A program made the translations under genes and the position numbers. Below are positions 56,498 through 64,000 of a stretch of DNA of 64,000 nucleotides, one piece after another. A model generated the notes under the pieces. That model made no database searches and was not told where the DNA came from. It saw nothing but the letters and a program-made list of their open reading frames with translations. Numbering within the stretch: the first letter of the stretch is position 1; every line of letters begins with the position of its first letter. Source of the DNA: Yoonia sp. (lineage in GTDB: Bacteria; Pseudomonadota; Alphaproteobacteria; Rhodobacterales; Rhodobacteraceae); contig JAGSGF010000004.1 of assembly GCA_023955335.1 (NCBI GenBank), forward strand, positions 43,653-107,652, read 5' to 3'.

Positions 56498-56529
56498 GAC
56501 GCTACCCTTATGGGTAGTGTCGTTTTTTT
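56498..56529 (+). terminator. folD terminator
   Basis: GACGCTACCC (56498-56507) pairs with GGGTAGTGTC (56512-56521) over 10 bp with one G-U pair and a four-base loop, then GTTTTTTT. It is a classical rho-independent terminator, 62 bases after folD, and reaches into the first codons of the open frame that follows. Confidence 0.92.
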
Positions 56530-56543
56530 ATGGGTCTATTCGT

Positions 56544-57299
56544 TTGCTTGATTTTTTTCGTCGATTTTATGACAGGACGTTCAGTCGTCAAAGTGTTGCT
56601 TTCACTTTGCTATTTGGGATGATCTGCGCCGTTGTTGGTCCTTTGGGGACCTTCACGACGATGGGCTTTGGCGAACGTCTTTACGTATGGGGTGTTTCGT
56701 GTGGTCTTGCGCTTATTCTGGGCGGCTTTCTTTCTGAAATTGTGGCGACCGTGCACCCGCGTGCGACGCGCATTGCACACGGTGCTTGGATCGCACTTGG
56801 CTTTAGCATGGTGTTTCCAGTCCTGATCACGTGGATTGGACGCGCAAAGATTCTAACGGCAAACGAACCACTTCTGGGCTATCTTGAAACCAAATTTGTG
56901 ATCATTTGTTTTGCGATTATCTTTGGGTTAATGCTGTTGCTTGTTGGACCAAAACCAGAGGATGCAAAGCTACCGCGATTGTATGCGCGTCTGCCTAAAT
57001 CCGGTTCTGCGCGTGTGTGTCGTTTAACTGTCGATGATCATTACACCAAAGTTTATATGAATGACGGTACCTGCAGTCGATTGCTTATGCGGTTTGCAGA
57101 TGCCGTCAAAGAGATGGACGATGCTGACGGGTTTTGCACCCACCGCTCGCATTGGGTGTCCCTTAGCTATGTTGTCTCGGCGACCAAACGCGGCACGCGC
57201 GAATTTATCGATCTTCATGACGGCACACAGGTGCCCATCAGTAAGACCTACCGACAGGCCGTCGTTGATGCAGGGTTTTTGCCATCGGCACCGCGATAG
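56544..57299 (+). CDS. membrane-bound LytTR-type transcription regulator
   Basis: The product of about 251 residues has an N-terminal region with four helices (about residues 20-125) and a C-terminal LytTR DNA-binding domain (about 155-245: RLTVDDHYTKVYMNDG, FCTHRSHWVSLSYV, GTQVPISKTYRQ). The open frame begins with GTG at 56517, but that lies in the folD terminator. I take the TTG at 56544; the ATG at 56619 would drop the first helix. It lacks a receiver domain and a paired kinase, so the membrane part may sense the signal itself. It overlaps pdeM on the other strand by 62 bases. Confidence 0.8.
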   Translation: MLDFFRRFYDRTFSRQSVAFTLLFGMICAVVGPLGTFTTMGFGERLYVWGVSCGLALILGGFLSEIVATVHPRATRIAHGAWIALGFSMVFPVLITWIGRAKILTANEPLLGYLETKFVIICFAIIFGLMLLLVGPKPEDAKLPRLYARLPKSGSARVCRLTVDDHYTKVYMNDGTCSRLLMRFADAVKEMDDADGFCTHRSHWVSLSYVVSATKRGTREFIDLHDGTQVPISKTYRQAVVDAGFLPSAPR

Positions 57300-57927
57300 C
57301 TTTCTTACCTGTCAGCACTGCGATTGTGTTTGATCCGAACAGGTCGCGTAGCACCGGATTTGTCGCGTCCAGCCCGCCCGTATAGGTGCCATACGCGGGC
57401 AGAAGTAGTCGTATTTCATCATACAAAAAACAGGCCCGGGCTGGACCCATTCCCGAAAGCCCGAATTTGGGGTGATAGTGTCCCGAAACTTCGTGCGTTT
57501 GGTGCGTGGTGATATGGCGGAACGTCAGGCCCGCAAGGTGCAGCTCTGCGAGATGCGTCCCACCGACAGGCACCGGACCTGGGTCATGGTTACCCTCGAT
57601 CCAGACCCATGCCCGCCCTGCTTGCATTTGCGCAATGGTTGCTGTCGCGCTGTGAGTGAGTTCGGCGGCGGCGCCCAGATCATCAAAGCTGTCACCGAGG
57701 CAGATTACCATCTTGGGGTCTGTCAGGGCAATATCGTGCGACACGCGCGCCAATGTATCAGCGGTCTCGTAAGGCGGCAGCATGCTGCCGGTGCGCCGTG
57801 CGATCCGTGCCGATTTCCCTAAGTGCAGATCTGACACGCAGAGTGTCTGAACATCCGGTATCCAAAGTGCGCCGCTTGGCATGGCAAAAAGGGTTGTCCC
57901 GTTCAGACGGAATTTGTGCGCGGTCAT
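57238..57927 (-). CDS. pdeM: ligase-associated DNA damage response endonuclease PdeM
   Basis: A 229-residue calcineurin-like metallophosphoesterase. Metal-binding motifs are SDLHLGK (about 31-37), LGDSFDD, GNHDPG and GHYHPK. PdeM occurs in a DNA-repair set with an Lhr-like helicase, an exonuclease and an ATP-dependent ligase; only the helicase gene is next to it here. It overlaps the helicase gene by four bases and the converging LytTR gene by 62. Confidence 0.9.
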   Translation of the reverse strand: MTAHKFRLNGTTLFAMPSGALWIPDVQTLCVSDLHLGKSARIARRTGSMLPPYETADTLARVSHDIALTDPKMVICLGDSFDDLGAAAELTHSATATIAQMQAGRAWVWIEGNHDPGPVPVGGTHLAELHLAGLTFRHITTHQTHEVSGHYHPKFGLSGMGPARACFLYDEIRLLLPAYGTYTGGLDATNPVLRDLFGSNTIAVLTGKKAIAVPMAKTLHQRRPVGRSY

Positions 57928-60335
57928 GTTCCAAATCCTTGCAGGCCTGCGTTTTGCATCATCTCGTCGGCGGCCTCTTGTAGCAGCCGTTCACGGGCCT
58001 CCCCTGCCACAGGCACCCGCCCCATTTCGAGCATCATCGGGGCGGCTAGAGGTGACACGCGGTCCAACACATGGTGGTCAATTTTACCCTGTGTTCTATC
58101 AAGCATGTTCTCGATCCGACCAAAGTCGACAAGGCCGCGCATCGCTTCTTCTTGTGTGATCTGCATCATCAGGTGGTCGGGGTCGTATTTGCGCAATGTA
58201 TCATACAAGATATCACTGGAAAACGTCGTCTGACGCCCCGATTTTCGGGCCTGCGGCGTATTGCGTTCGATCAACCCCGAAATCGTAGCCGCAGCGCGGA
58301 ATGTGCGTTTCATGACGGCGTTCCCTGCGAGCCAAGTGGCCAGACCGTCACGTAGCTGCCCACCTTGTAGCAATGGTGCAGGGTCAGACACGGGGTCCAA
58401 GCTCCAGACCAAAGTCGCATAGTCGGTCGCCACGAAGCCCAAAGGACCAAGGCCCATTTCTTCCATCCGTTGAGTGAGCAACAGGCCCAGTGTCTGTTGC
58501 GCATTACGCCCCGCAAAGCCGTAAAAACAGGTGTAGTGTTTGGACTTGTAGGGAAAGCTTTCAACCAAAATTCGGTCGGGCTCTGGCAGCTTGGATACCT
58601 CACGTTGCAAGGTAAGCCATGCGGCGGTGTGGTCGGGCAGGGTGGGCCAGTCGTCTTGCCCAAACATGCGTAAAATCCGTTCCGACAGTTGTGTGGATGT
58701 CGCGAATTTTGAGCCTGAGAACGTTGCGATTTTAGGGGGCTTGTCGGCGCGGCGGGTGACTTGGACGGTGAGGTCTCGTAGCCCCTCATAACGGACGATT
58801 TGCCCGCCGATCAGGAACGTATCCCCGACAGTGAGAGTGGCTGCAAACGCTTCTTCGATCTCGCCCAGCGGTTTGAAGTTCCCCTTGAGCCGGACCTTAA
58901 GTTTATCGGTGTCTTGGATCGTGCCGATGTTCATGCGGATGCGCTGGCTGCTGCGCGGGTCACGCAGGTGCCACAGGCCATCATCGCGCAATTGCAGGCG
59001 TTGCCATTTGTCATAGGCCCGCAGCGCGTAACCGCCTGTTGCACAGAGTTCCAGACAGTCATCGAACGCCGCGCGTGTCAGCGTGCTATATGCCCCAACA
59101 CAAGTGACTTGCGCATACAGATCATCGGCGTCGAACGGTGCTGCGCAGGCGGCGATCAAGATATGTTGGCAAAGCACATCGCGGGGCCCGTCCCCGCGCG
59201 GATCGCCGTCAAGATCGTTGGCTTTGGCCGCCTGTAATGCCGCTATGCATTCGACGACCTCGAACCTGTTGGCTGGCACCAGTAACGCCTTGGACGGGGC
59301 GTTGTAGCGATGGTTGGCGCGCCCGATGCGTTGGACAAGACGTTTGACGTTCTTGGGCGCACCGATTTGGATCACGAGATCGACATCGCCCCAATCGATG
59401 CCCAGATCAAGGGTGCCTGTGCAGACAATTGCCCGTAGCTCGCCGCGCACCATCGCGGCCTCTACCTTTTCACGTTGGGCGCGATCAAGGCTACCGTGAT
59501 GAATGCCGATCGGTAGATTGTCGTCATTGGCAAGCCAGAGTGCGCGAAAGTATAGCTCTGCTTGCGCACGGGTATTATGGAAAATAAGCGTGGTTTTGTG
59601 ATTTTTAATTTCATTTAGAACCGAAGGTATGCTGTATTTTGCGCCACCACCGGACCACGGTGGAGCTTCATCTGTCATTAGCATCTGGATGTCAGGATCA
59701 GGACCGGGGTCTGCGTTAAGCACGCGACATGGGGCAGGATGGCGGGCCAATAGGTGGGCAATCGCTGCGGGATCTTCGACAGTGGCGGATAGACCCACGC
59801 GGCGAAGGTCGGGTGCAATCGCTTGTAGCCTGCTAAGCGCGAGCATGAGTTGGTCGCCTCGTTTGCTTTCTGCAAGGGCATGAATTTCGTCGATAATAAC
59901 CCGTTGCAGACCCGCGAATATGCGCGGCGCGTCTTCGTAACTGGTGAGCAGCGCGAGGCTTTCTGGCGTGGTCAGCAGAATATGCGGCGGGTCGGCCCGT
60001 TGGCGGCGTTTTTGGGTATAACTGGTGTCGCCCGTGCGGTCCTCGATCCGGATGGGCAGGCCGATGTCATCTACAGGGGCGCGCAGATTGCGTTTGATGT
60101 CAGCGGCAAGTGCTTTGAGCGGGGACACGTAAAGCGTATGCAGCCCTTGGCGTGACCCGCCAGCCAATTCGGCAAGCGTAGGAAGAAATCCAGCAAGCGT
60201 TTTACCGCCACCGGTTGGTGCAATCAACAAAAGGGCAGGGGCATCCGCACGATCAAGCATATCGCGCTGGTGCGGGTGAAGTTCCCAGCCGCGATTATCA
60301 AACCAGTTTTGCAGTTGGGCGGGCAGGTGCGTCAT
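57924..60335 (-). CDS. ligase-associated DEXH-box helicase (Lhr family)
   Basis: An 803-residue Lhr-type helicase. Motif I is APTGGGKT (about residues 38-45), motif II DEIH, motif III SATV, and the second RecA domain has QRIGRANHR. The C-terminal Lhr-core extension is present. It belongs to the ligase-associated DNA damage response group, supported by its overlap with pdeM. ATG 60335 gives a normal start; the open frame runs back to 60431. The ligase and exonuclease partners are not in the window. Confidence 0.92.
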   Translation of the reverse strand: MTHLPAQLQNWFDNRGWELHPHQRDMLDRADAPALLLIAPTGGGKTLAGFLPTLAELAGGSRQGLHTLYVSPLKALAADIKRNLRAPVDDIGLPIRIEDRTGDTSYTQKRRQRADPPHILLTTPESLALLTSYEDAPRIFAGLQRVIIDEIHALAESKRGDQLMLALSRLQAIAPDLRRVGLSATVEDPAAIAHLLARHPAPCRVLNADPGPDPDIQMLMTDEAPPWSGGGAKYSIPSVLNEIKNHKTTLIFHNTRAQAELYFRALWLANDDNLPIGIHHGSLDRAQREKVEAAMVRGELRAIVCTGTLDLGIDWGDVDLVIQIGAPKNVKRLVQRIGRANHRYNAPSKALLVPANRFEVVECIAALQAAKANDLDGDPRGDGPRDVLCQHILIAACAAPFDADDLYAQVTCVGAYSTLTRAAFDDCLELCATGGYALRAYDKWQRLQLRDDGLWHLRDPRSSQRIRMNIGTIQDTDKLKVRLKGNFKPLGEIEEAFAATLTVGDTFLIGGQIVRYEGLRDLTVQVTRRADKPPKIATFSGSKFATSTQLSERILRMFGQDDWPTLPDHTAAWLTLQREVSKLPEPDRILVESFPYKSKHYTCFYGFAGRNAQQTLGLLLTQRMEEMGLGPLGFVATDYATLVWSLDPVSDPAPLLQGGQLRDGLATWLAGNAVMKRTFRAAATISGLIERNTPQARKSGRQTTFSSDILYDTLRKYDPDHLMMQITQEEAMRGLVDFGRIENMLDRTQGKIDHHVLDRVSPLAAPMMLEMGRVPVAGEARERLLQEAADEMMQNAGLQGFGT

Positions 60336-60388
60336 AGACAGCAACCTGCCCCAATTTGGCGGCGGGTCAAGGGGCGCCCGGATAGCAA

Positions 60389-61699
60389 TTAGTGTTCGAT
60401 GTGGTCTTCTTCGACGAACATGTTGGCCCAAGCGCGGTCAATCAAGGCAGGTGTCATTTTGTACGGAATACCTTCGAAATCACAAATCGCGATCATTTGG
60501 TCGATTAAAAATACCGGCTGATAGTTCGCATAGACGTTATCAATTTCGGGATACCGGTTGTGCAGAAGGTGGATTAGCGTCGCCTCGTCGAGTGGCATCT
60601 TTTTCTTACGTGCCACCATAGCAAAGATTTTCAAGAAATCCGCCTGCGTTGGTCCATCGATTTTGATTTTGTAGAAAATACGACGCAGCGCCGCTTTGTC
60701 GAAAATCGAGTTCGGGTGGAAGTTGGTCGAGAAAATCACAAGCGTGTCTAAAGGCACTTCAAATTTTTCGCCCGATTGCAGGGCAAGGATATCCTTGTTT
60801 TCTTCAAGCGGAACAATCCAACGGTTCACAAGCGTCTGTGGCGGTTCAGCCTGTCGACCAAGGTCATCTACGATGAAAATACCACCAGATGATTTGAGCT
60901 GAAGCGGGGCCTGATAGGTTCGCGCAGTCGGGTTGTAGACAAGGTCGGGCATGTCGAGCGTCAATTCACCACCCGTGATCACGGTCGGACGTTCACAGCG
61001 CACATAGCGGGTATCGTACCGCCCTGACGTGCGACGTAGGCTGTTGGGATCGTCGACATCCGCCTCGGCTGCAGAATGCACGATGGGGTCATAAACTGTG
61101 ATGACTTGGCCTGAATATTCGATCGCGCGCGGAACATAAATTTTGTAGCCAAGTGCATCACGAATACCGTTCGAAATTGATGATTTCCCGTTGCCCGGTG
61201 GGCCGTACATCAGCACGGATCGTCCGGCCCCGACAGCAGGGCCCAAATTGCTAAGCAGGTCCGGGGGCAAGATCAAATGCCCCATCGCATCAGCGAGTTG
61301 TTCGCGCGTGATCGCAATGTTGCGGATTGACTGGCGTTTGATTTGTTCGCTGTAAATACCAAGCGGGACTGGCATCGCGCCGAAATACTCGGATTGAGCC
61401 AAAGCATCCAAGGCACGCGCTTTACCGGAATCTGTCAGCTGATAGCCCATTTCGTTGCCTGCACTTGCGCTCATGGTGCCTGTGGCCTCAAGCAACAGTT
61501 GGCGGCGCGCCATGTCCACCAATTCTTGGGTCACGGGCACAGGGAGGCAAATCACCCGCGATATTTCTGACACCGAATTCGCGTTCATACGGAATATGGA
61601 CTTGATCAAAATGTCGCGCATCATGGCGACAGGCAATTCCATTTGCCCAATCGTTTTGGGCGCGGGGGGTGCCATTACGTTGCTCGTTTGCATGTTCAT
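60389..61699 (-). CDS. AAA ATPase of the tad pilus locus
   Basis: A 436-residue protein with a winged-helix-like N-terminal part (about 25-150, with EISRVICLPVPVTQELVDMARRQ) and an AAA core: Walker A GPPGNGKSS (about 170-178) and Walker B IFIVDDLG, sensor VIFSTN and an ARRIFYKI-type arginine region. Proteins of this kind, annotated as ATPase with chaperone activity, often lie among tad genes in Rhodobacteraceae, as here after cpaA. Its exact job is unknown. Confidence 0.82.
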   Translation of the reverse strand: MNMQTSNVMAPPAPKTIGQMELPVAMMRDILIKSIFRMNANSVSEISRVICLPVPVTQELVDMARRQLLLEATGTMSASAGNEMGYQLTDSGKARALDALAQSEYFGAMPVPLGIYSEQIKRQSIRNIAITREQLADAMGHLILPPDLLSNLGPAVGAGRSVLMYGPPGNGKSSISNGIRDALGYKIYVPRAIEYSGQVITVYDPIVHSAAEADVDDPNSLRRTSGRYDTRYVRCERPTVITGGELTLDMPDLVYNPTARTYQAPLQLKSSGGIFIVDDLGRQAEPPQTLVNRWIVPLEENKDILALQSGEKFEVPLDTLVIFSTNFHPNSIFDKAALRRIFYKIKIDGPTQADFLKIFAMVARKKKMPLDEATLIHLLHNRYPEIDNVYANYQPVFLIDQMIAICDFEGIPYKMTPALIDRAWANMFVEEDHIEH

Positions 61700-61820
61700 C
61701 AGGGGCCGCCTTATTCCAAACCATCCGCTTAAAACGAATATTGTTGGGTCCTGTATCGACGGTGTTTGTGGCTAAAACATGGACAGAGTGGCTATCTTTC
61801 AAGGCATTGTTGCCCTGAGA
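61700..61820. other. gap between cpaA and the AAA ATPase gene
   Basis: This 121-base gap holds no gene. Being longer than the other gaps in this minus-strand run, it may hold a separate promoter for the ATPase gene, but no convincing -35/-10 pair is visible. Confidence 0.4.
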
Positions 61821-62315
61821 TTAGCTTTGTGTGGCAGCCAATAGAAGGTAAAATACCAAAGTCATGCCAAGCGGCAAACCCATTGGAAACCTGCGCCCTG
61901 CGTCCCAGCTTTCCCACTGTGGGACGAGACGACGTAGTGGGCTGTGTTTTGCAATACGGTGGGTGATGAAACCAGTGATTGTGCAGGCCACAAAGAGCCA
62001 CGCCACAACGCTAAGATCGCCAATTGCCACAAACGGAGCGGCCGCTGCGGCGAACTTTGCGTCACCTGCTCCCAAAACACCTGCGATATTTAAGACAAAT
62101 CCAATCGCCAAAACGACCGCCAAATGGGTCCACTGCCAAAGGTATTGCGGGAAACCAAAGGCCAGAATCCCTGCAACGGCAAAGCCCAAGACCATTGCGC
62201 CAACCGCAATATTGGGAATTTTCATCGCCCGCATATCATTCCAAGCGCAGAACACAGAAATGGGCAAGGCAACTGGCAAAAGCCACAGAGCGGCGGCGGG
62301 GCTTAGGTCCATCAT
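61821..62315 (-). CDS. cpaA: prepilin peptidase (CpaA/TadV type)
   Basis: A 164-residue membrane protease of the A24 family that cleaves Flp-type prepilins. The two catalytic aspartates are in AWNDMRAMKIPN (about residue 27) and GAGDAKF (about 87). About five helices. It starts three bases after the upstream TPR gene and is part of the tad cluster. Confidence 0.92.
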   Translation of the reverse strand: MMDLSPAAALWLLPVALPISVFCAWNDMRAMKIPNIAVGAMVLGFAVAGILAFGFPQYLWQWTHLAVVLAIGFVLNIAGVLGAGDAKFAAAAAPFVAIGDLSVVAWLFVACTITGFITHRIAKHSPLRRLVPQWESWDAGRRFPMGLPLGMTLVFYLLLAATQS

Positions 62316-62318
62316 CGC

Positions 62319-63176
62319 TTAGTTCGTTACGTTGTCTTCGAGTGCGCGGAGGGACCGAACCGCCTCTTCAAAGTGCTGTGGATGGGTGTCGATGGCTTCG
62401 CGAAGCAGGCCTTTGCCAATTGTGACATCGTTCTGTTTTATTGCGGTCAAAGCCAATGTGTGCAGCAATTGAGCGCGTTCAATCTGCGTCATTGCGATGA
62501 CCGGCAGATCGTAGTTGCGCTGCGCACCACGGGCAAGAACGAGGTTGTTTTTAGCGGTAAACATACGCTTGTTATGGCGCAGCGCATCGATAAATAGACG
62601 TTCGGCTTCGGAATATTCGCCGCGTGTCAGCTTAGAATAACCCCAGTTATTCAACACACCAGCTGGCGTCGTCGTGAGGCCAACAGAGGTCTGATAAAAG
62701 CTGTCAGCTTTATCCCACTGTTTGCGGCTATCGGCGACCATTGCTTCAAGGCGGTACCGTTTGAATGTCTCGTGGGTGGGGGCGATTGTGTTCAGCGTGG
62801 TGGCCGCGTCGTCCCACCGGTTGTTTCGGATATAGGCATCGGCCAGATCGACACGATCGTCATTAGTGACCTCGGGATGCGCAATTACGTTGTTCCATGC
62901 TGTGATGGCGTCTGCCGAGCGGCCTGCGCGGATCAGCGATTTAGCGAGCCCACGTTGCAGATCAATACGACCAGGATCGTTGCTGTTTGCACCCGCGAAG
63001 TAATTCACGGCCTCATCCGGGTCACCGACGGTTAACATCACATCGTTCAGATTGGTTTCATCTACGACATTGAGATCCTGCAATGCGCGTTCGACCTGCG
63101 CTTCGCCAGAATTATCACAGGCCGCAAGCCCAAATGCCGCTGTCGCGACCAGTGTCAGAAAAATAGGGTGGCGCAT
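62319..63176 (-). CDS. TPR-repeat lipoprotein of the tad locus
   Basis: A 285-residue lipoprotein with signal ending in LAAC (Cys20), followed by TPR-like repeats (DLQRGLAKSLIRAGRSADAITAWNNVI, DLADAYIRNNRWDDAATTL, NNWGYSKLTRGEYSEAERLFIDALRHN). Tad systems usually encode one or two such TadD-like outer-membrane-associated lipoproteins, needed for pilus assembly. It lies between the other TPR lipoprotein and cpaA. Confidence 0.88.
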   Translation of the reverse strand: MRHPIFLTLVATAAFGLAACDNSGEAQVERALQDLNVVDETNLNDVMLTVGDPDEAVNYFAGANSNDPGRIDLQRGLAKSLIRAGRSADAITAWNNVIAHPEVTNDDRVDLADAYIRNNRWDDAATTLNTIAPTHETFKRYRLEAMVADSRKQWDKADSFYQTSVGLTTTPAGVLNNWGYSKLTRGEYSEAERLFIDALRHNKRMFTAKNNLVLARGAQRNYDLPVIAMTQIERAQLLHTLALTAIKQNDVTIGKGLLREAIDTHPQHFEEAVRSLRALEDNVTN

Positions 63177-63203
63177 GTTTTTGCGTCCTTTACTGTTCTT
63201 GCC

Positions 63204-63761
63204 TCAAAGATCGGTCAGGAGGATAAAGTCGCCCGTTCCTCGCCGTACCAATTTTACGCCTTGGTTTTGAGATAGATCGTAAGTCGGATCATTGATTTGA
63301 GCGAGAGATATCCGCAAATTCTCTCTGATCTGTTCGGAATTCCCGTTATCCGTTGCAAACGCGCGACGGAAAACCTGTGCTGCTTCCGAAACTTTGCCCT
63401 GTTCCATCAAAATGACGCCCAGATTGTTCCAGGCTGCCGGGAAATCTGGTTCTTGTTCGGTCGCCCGGCGTAACATGCGTTCTGCTTGACCCAATCGGCC
63501 CAAGCGCAAGTTGGCCGAGCCAAGCGCAGATAAGGTGTCAACGTTCAGCCCTTGTTGGGATGCCGCCCGCGTATATGCCTTAAGAGCCAATTCATATTCG
63601 CCAGCGGCCATGAGGCGATGCCCAACCAGCAATCCATCGATGTCGGACGCACCCGCAACGCCTGGAGCAAACACTTGATTGTCCGAACGACCAAAGCCGC
63701 CTGACGAACAGGCGGCTAAAGTCACGAGGGCCACGATTGCGGGCACCCAAGCGTATCGCAT
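63204..63761 (-). CDS. tadD: TPR-repeat lipoprotein TadD
   Basis: A 185-residue lipoprotein with a lipobox LAAC (Cys18), then TPR repeats (HRLMAAGEYELALKAYTRAASQQG, LGSANLRLGRLGQAERMLRRATEQEP, WNNLGVILMEQGKVSEAAQVF). It begins ten bases after tadC, the usual position of tadD. TadD is needed for stability or assembly of the Tad secretion channel. Confidence 0.88.
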   Translation of the reverse strand: MRYAWVPAIVALVTLAACSSGGFGRSDNQVFAPGVAGASDIDGLLVGHRLMAAGEYELALKAYTRAASQQGLNVDTLSALGSANLRLGRLGQAERMLRRATEQEPDFPAAWNNLGVILMEQGKVSEAAQVFRRAFATDNGNSEQIRENLRISLAQINDPTYDLSQNQGVKLVRRGTGDFILLTDL

Positions 63762-63771
63762 TTCTTAATCC

Positions 63772-64000
63772 TCAGCCCAAGTTTTGAGAGATCGCATAAA
63801 TTGATGGTCCGATCAAAATGATCAGAAGCGGCGGCACCGTCAACATCATCGTGGCCAAAGTCATCTTTGTAGGCAACTTGTTTGCCGCTTCTTCGGCGCG
63901 CATGACCCTTTTGTCACGCATTTCCGAGGCATAGACCCGCAACGCGTCGGCGATGGATGTACCAAACTGCTGGGATTGGACCAAGACGGTCACAAAACTG
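63772..64000 (-). CDS. tadC: Tad pilus inner-membrane protein TadC, 3' end
   Basis: The gene runs off the right edge; only the C-terminal 75 or so residues are present. The visible part holds the type II secretion F-domain ending SFVTVLVQSQQFGTSIADAL, VYASEMRDKR, AEEAANKLPTKM and a final helix. TadC, with TadB, forms the platform for pilus assembly. Its neighbours (two TPR lipoproteins, CpaA) support the call. Confidence 0.9.
   Translation of the reverse strand, partial: SFVTVLVQSQQFGTSIADALRVYASEMRDKRVMRAEEAANKLPTKMTLATMMLTVPPLLIILIGPSIYAISQNLG

Overview
The window is a chromosomal segment of an alphaproteobacterium, almost certainly Rhodobacteraceae (roseobacter group). The evidence is the cbb3 oxidase cluster ccoOQP/ccoGHIS with an FnrL-type box, a hisC-tyrC pair, phosphatidylcholine synthase, a ruvCAB-ybgC-tolQRAB-pal-cpoB-tilS-ftsH run, formate-tetrahydrofolate ligase beside folD, and the end of a tad pilus locus. 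I see no rRNA, tRNA, CRISPR array, insertion sequence or prophage. The tyrosine recombinase present is the housekeeping XerC.

Layout. 1-6.1 kb: end of ccoNOQP, a terminator, then ccoGHIS (assembly and copper loading of cbb3 oxidase). 6.2-9.0 kb: a glycine-amidinotransferase-like enzyme, a double cupin and a flavin amine oxidase, tightly coupled. 9.1-11.2 kb: an LpxR-like outer-membrane protein and a Hint-domain protein. 11.2-21.1 kb: two divergent operons. On the minus strand, a diaminopropionate-ammonia-lyase-like enzyme, an M24 metallohydrolase, an EutA/maleate-isomerase-like protein and a rhodanese. On the plus strand, a betaine-type ABC transporter followed by an FAD oxidase, a uronate-dehydrogenase-like SDR and an Old Yellow Enzyme. 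Their 353-base shared control region holds an inverted repeat and a 20-bp-phased direct repeat. This is the most accessory-looking metabolic part of the window. 21.1-36.2 kb: a paired YdcZ-type exporter, rpsD, a GNAT, hisC-tyrC, a decayed extensin-family gene, ileS-ogt, a DMT exporter, pcs, xerC, DUF484, a transaldolase and priA.

36.2-37.3 kb is an AT-richer stretch with only relics of a secreted protein. 37.3-41 kb: an MFS permease, msrA, prmA (behind a hairpin that covers its ribosome-binding region), a small membrane protein and a DUF1127 protein. 41.2-52.9 kb: ruvCAB, a conserved hypothetical, the complete Tol-Pal operon, tilS and ftsH. 53-57.3 kb: a MOSC protein, fhs, folD and a membrane LytTR regulator. 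57.2-64 kb, minus strand: pdeM and its helicase partner, then tad genes (AAA ATPase, prepilin peptidase, two TPR lipoproteins, 3' end of tadC).

Most notable: (i) ftsH encodes Glu in place of the invariant Walker A Lys (codon 200), which is either a sequence error or a biologically drastic change; (ii) an unrecognised extensin-family pseudogene lies downstream of tyrC; (iii) a 12-bp perfect hairpin ends two bases before the prmA start codon; (iv) the 6-21 kb region looks like an undescribed small-molecule (amino-acid, guanidino or betaine type) utilisation region. All functional statements rest on reading motifs by eye. No database search was run.
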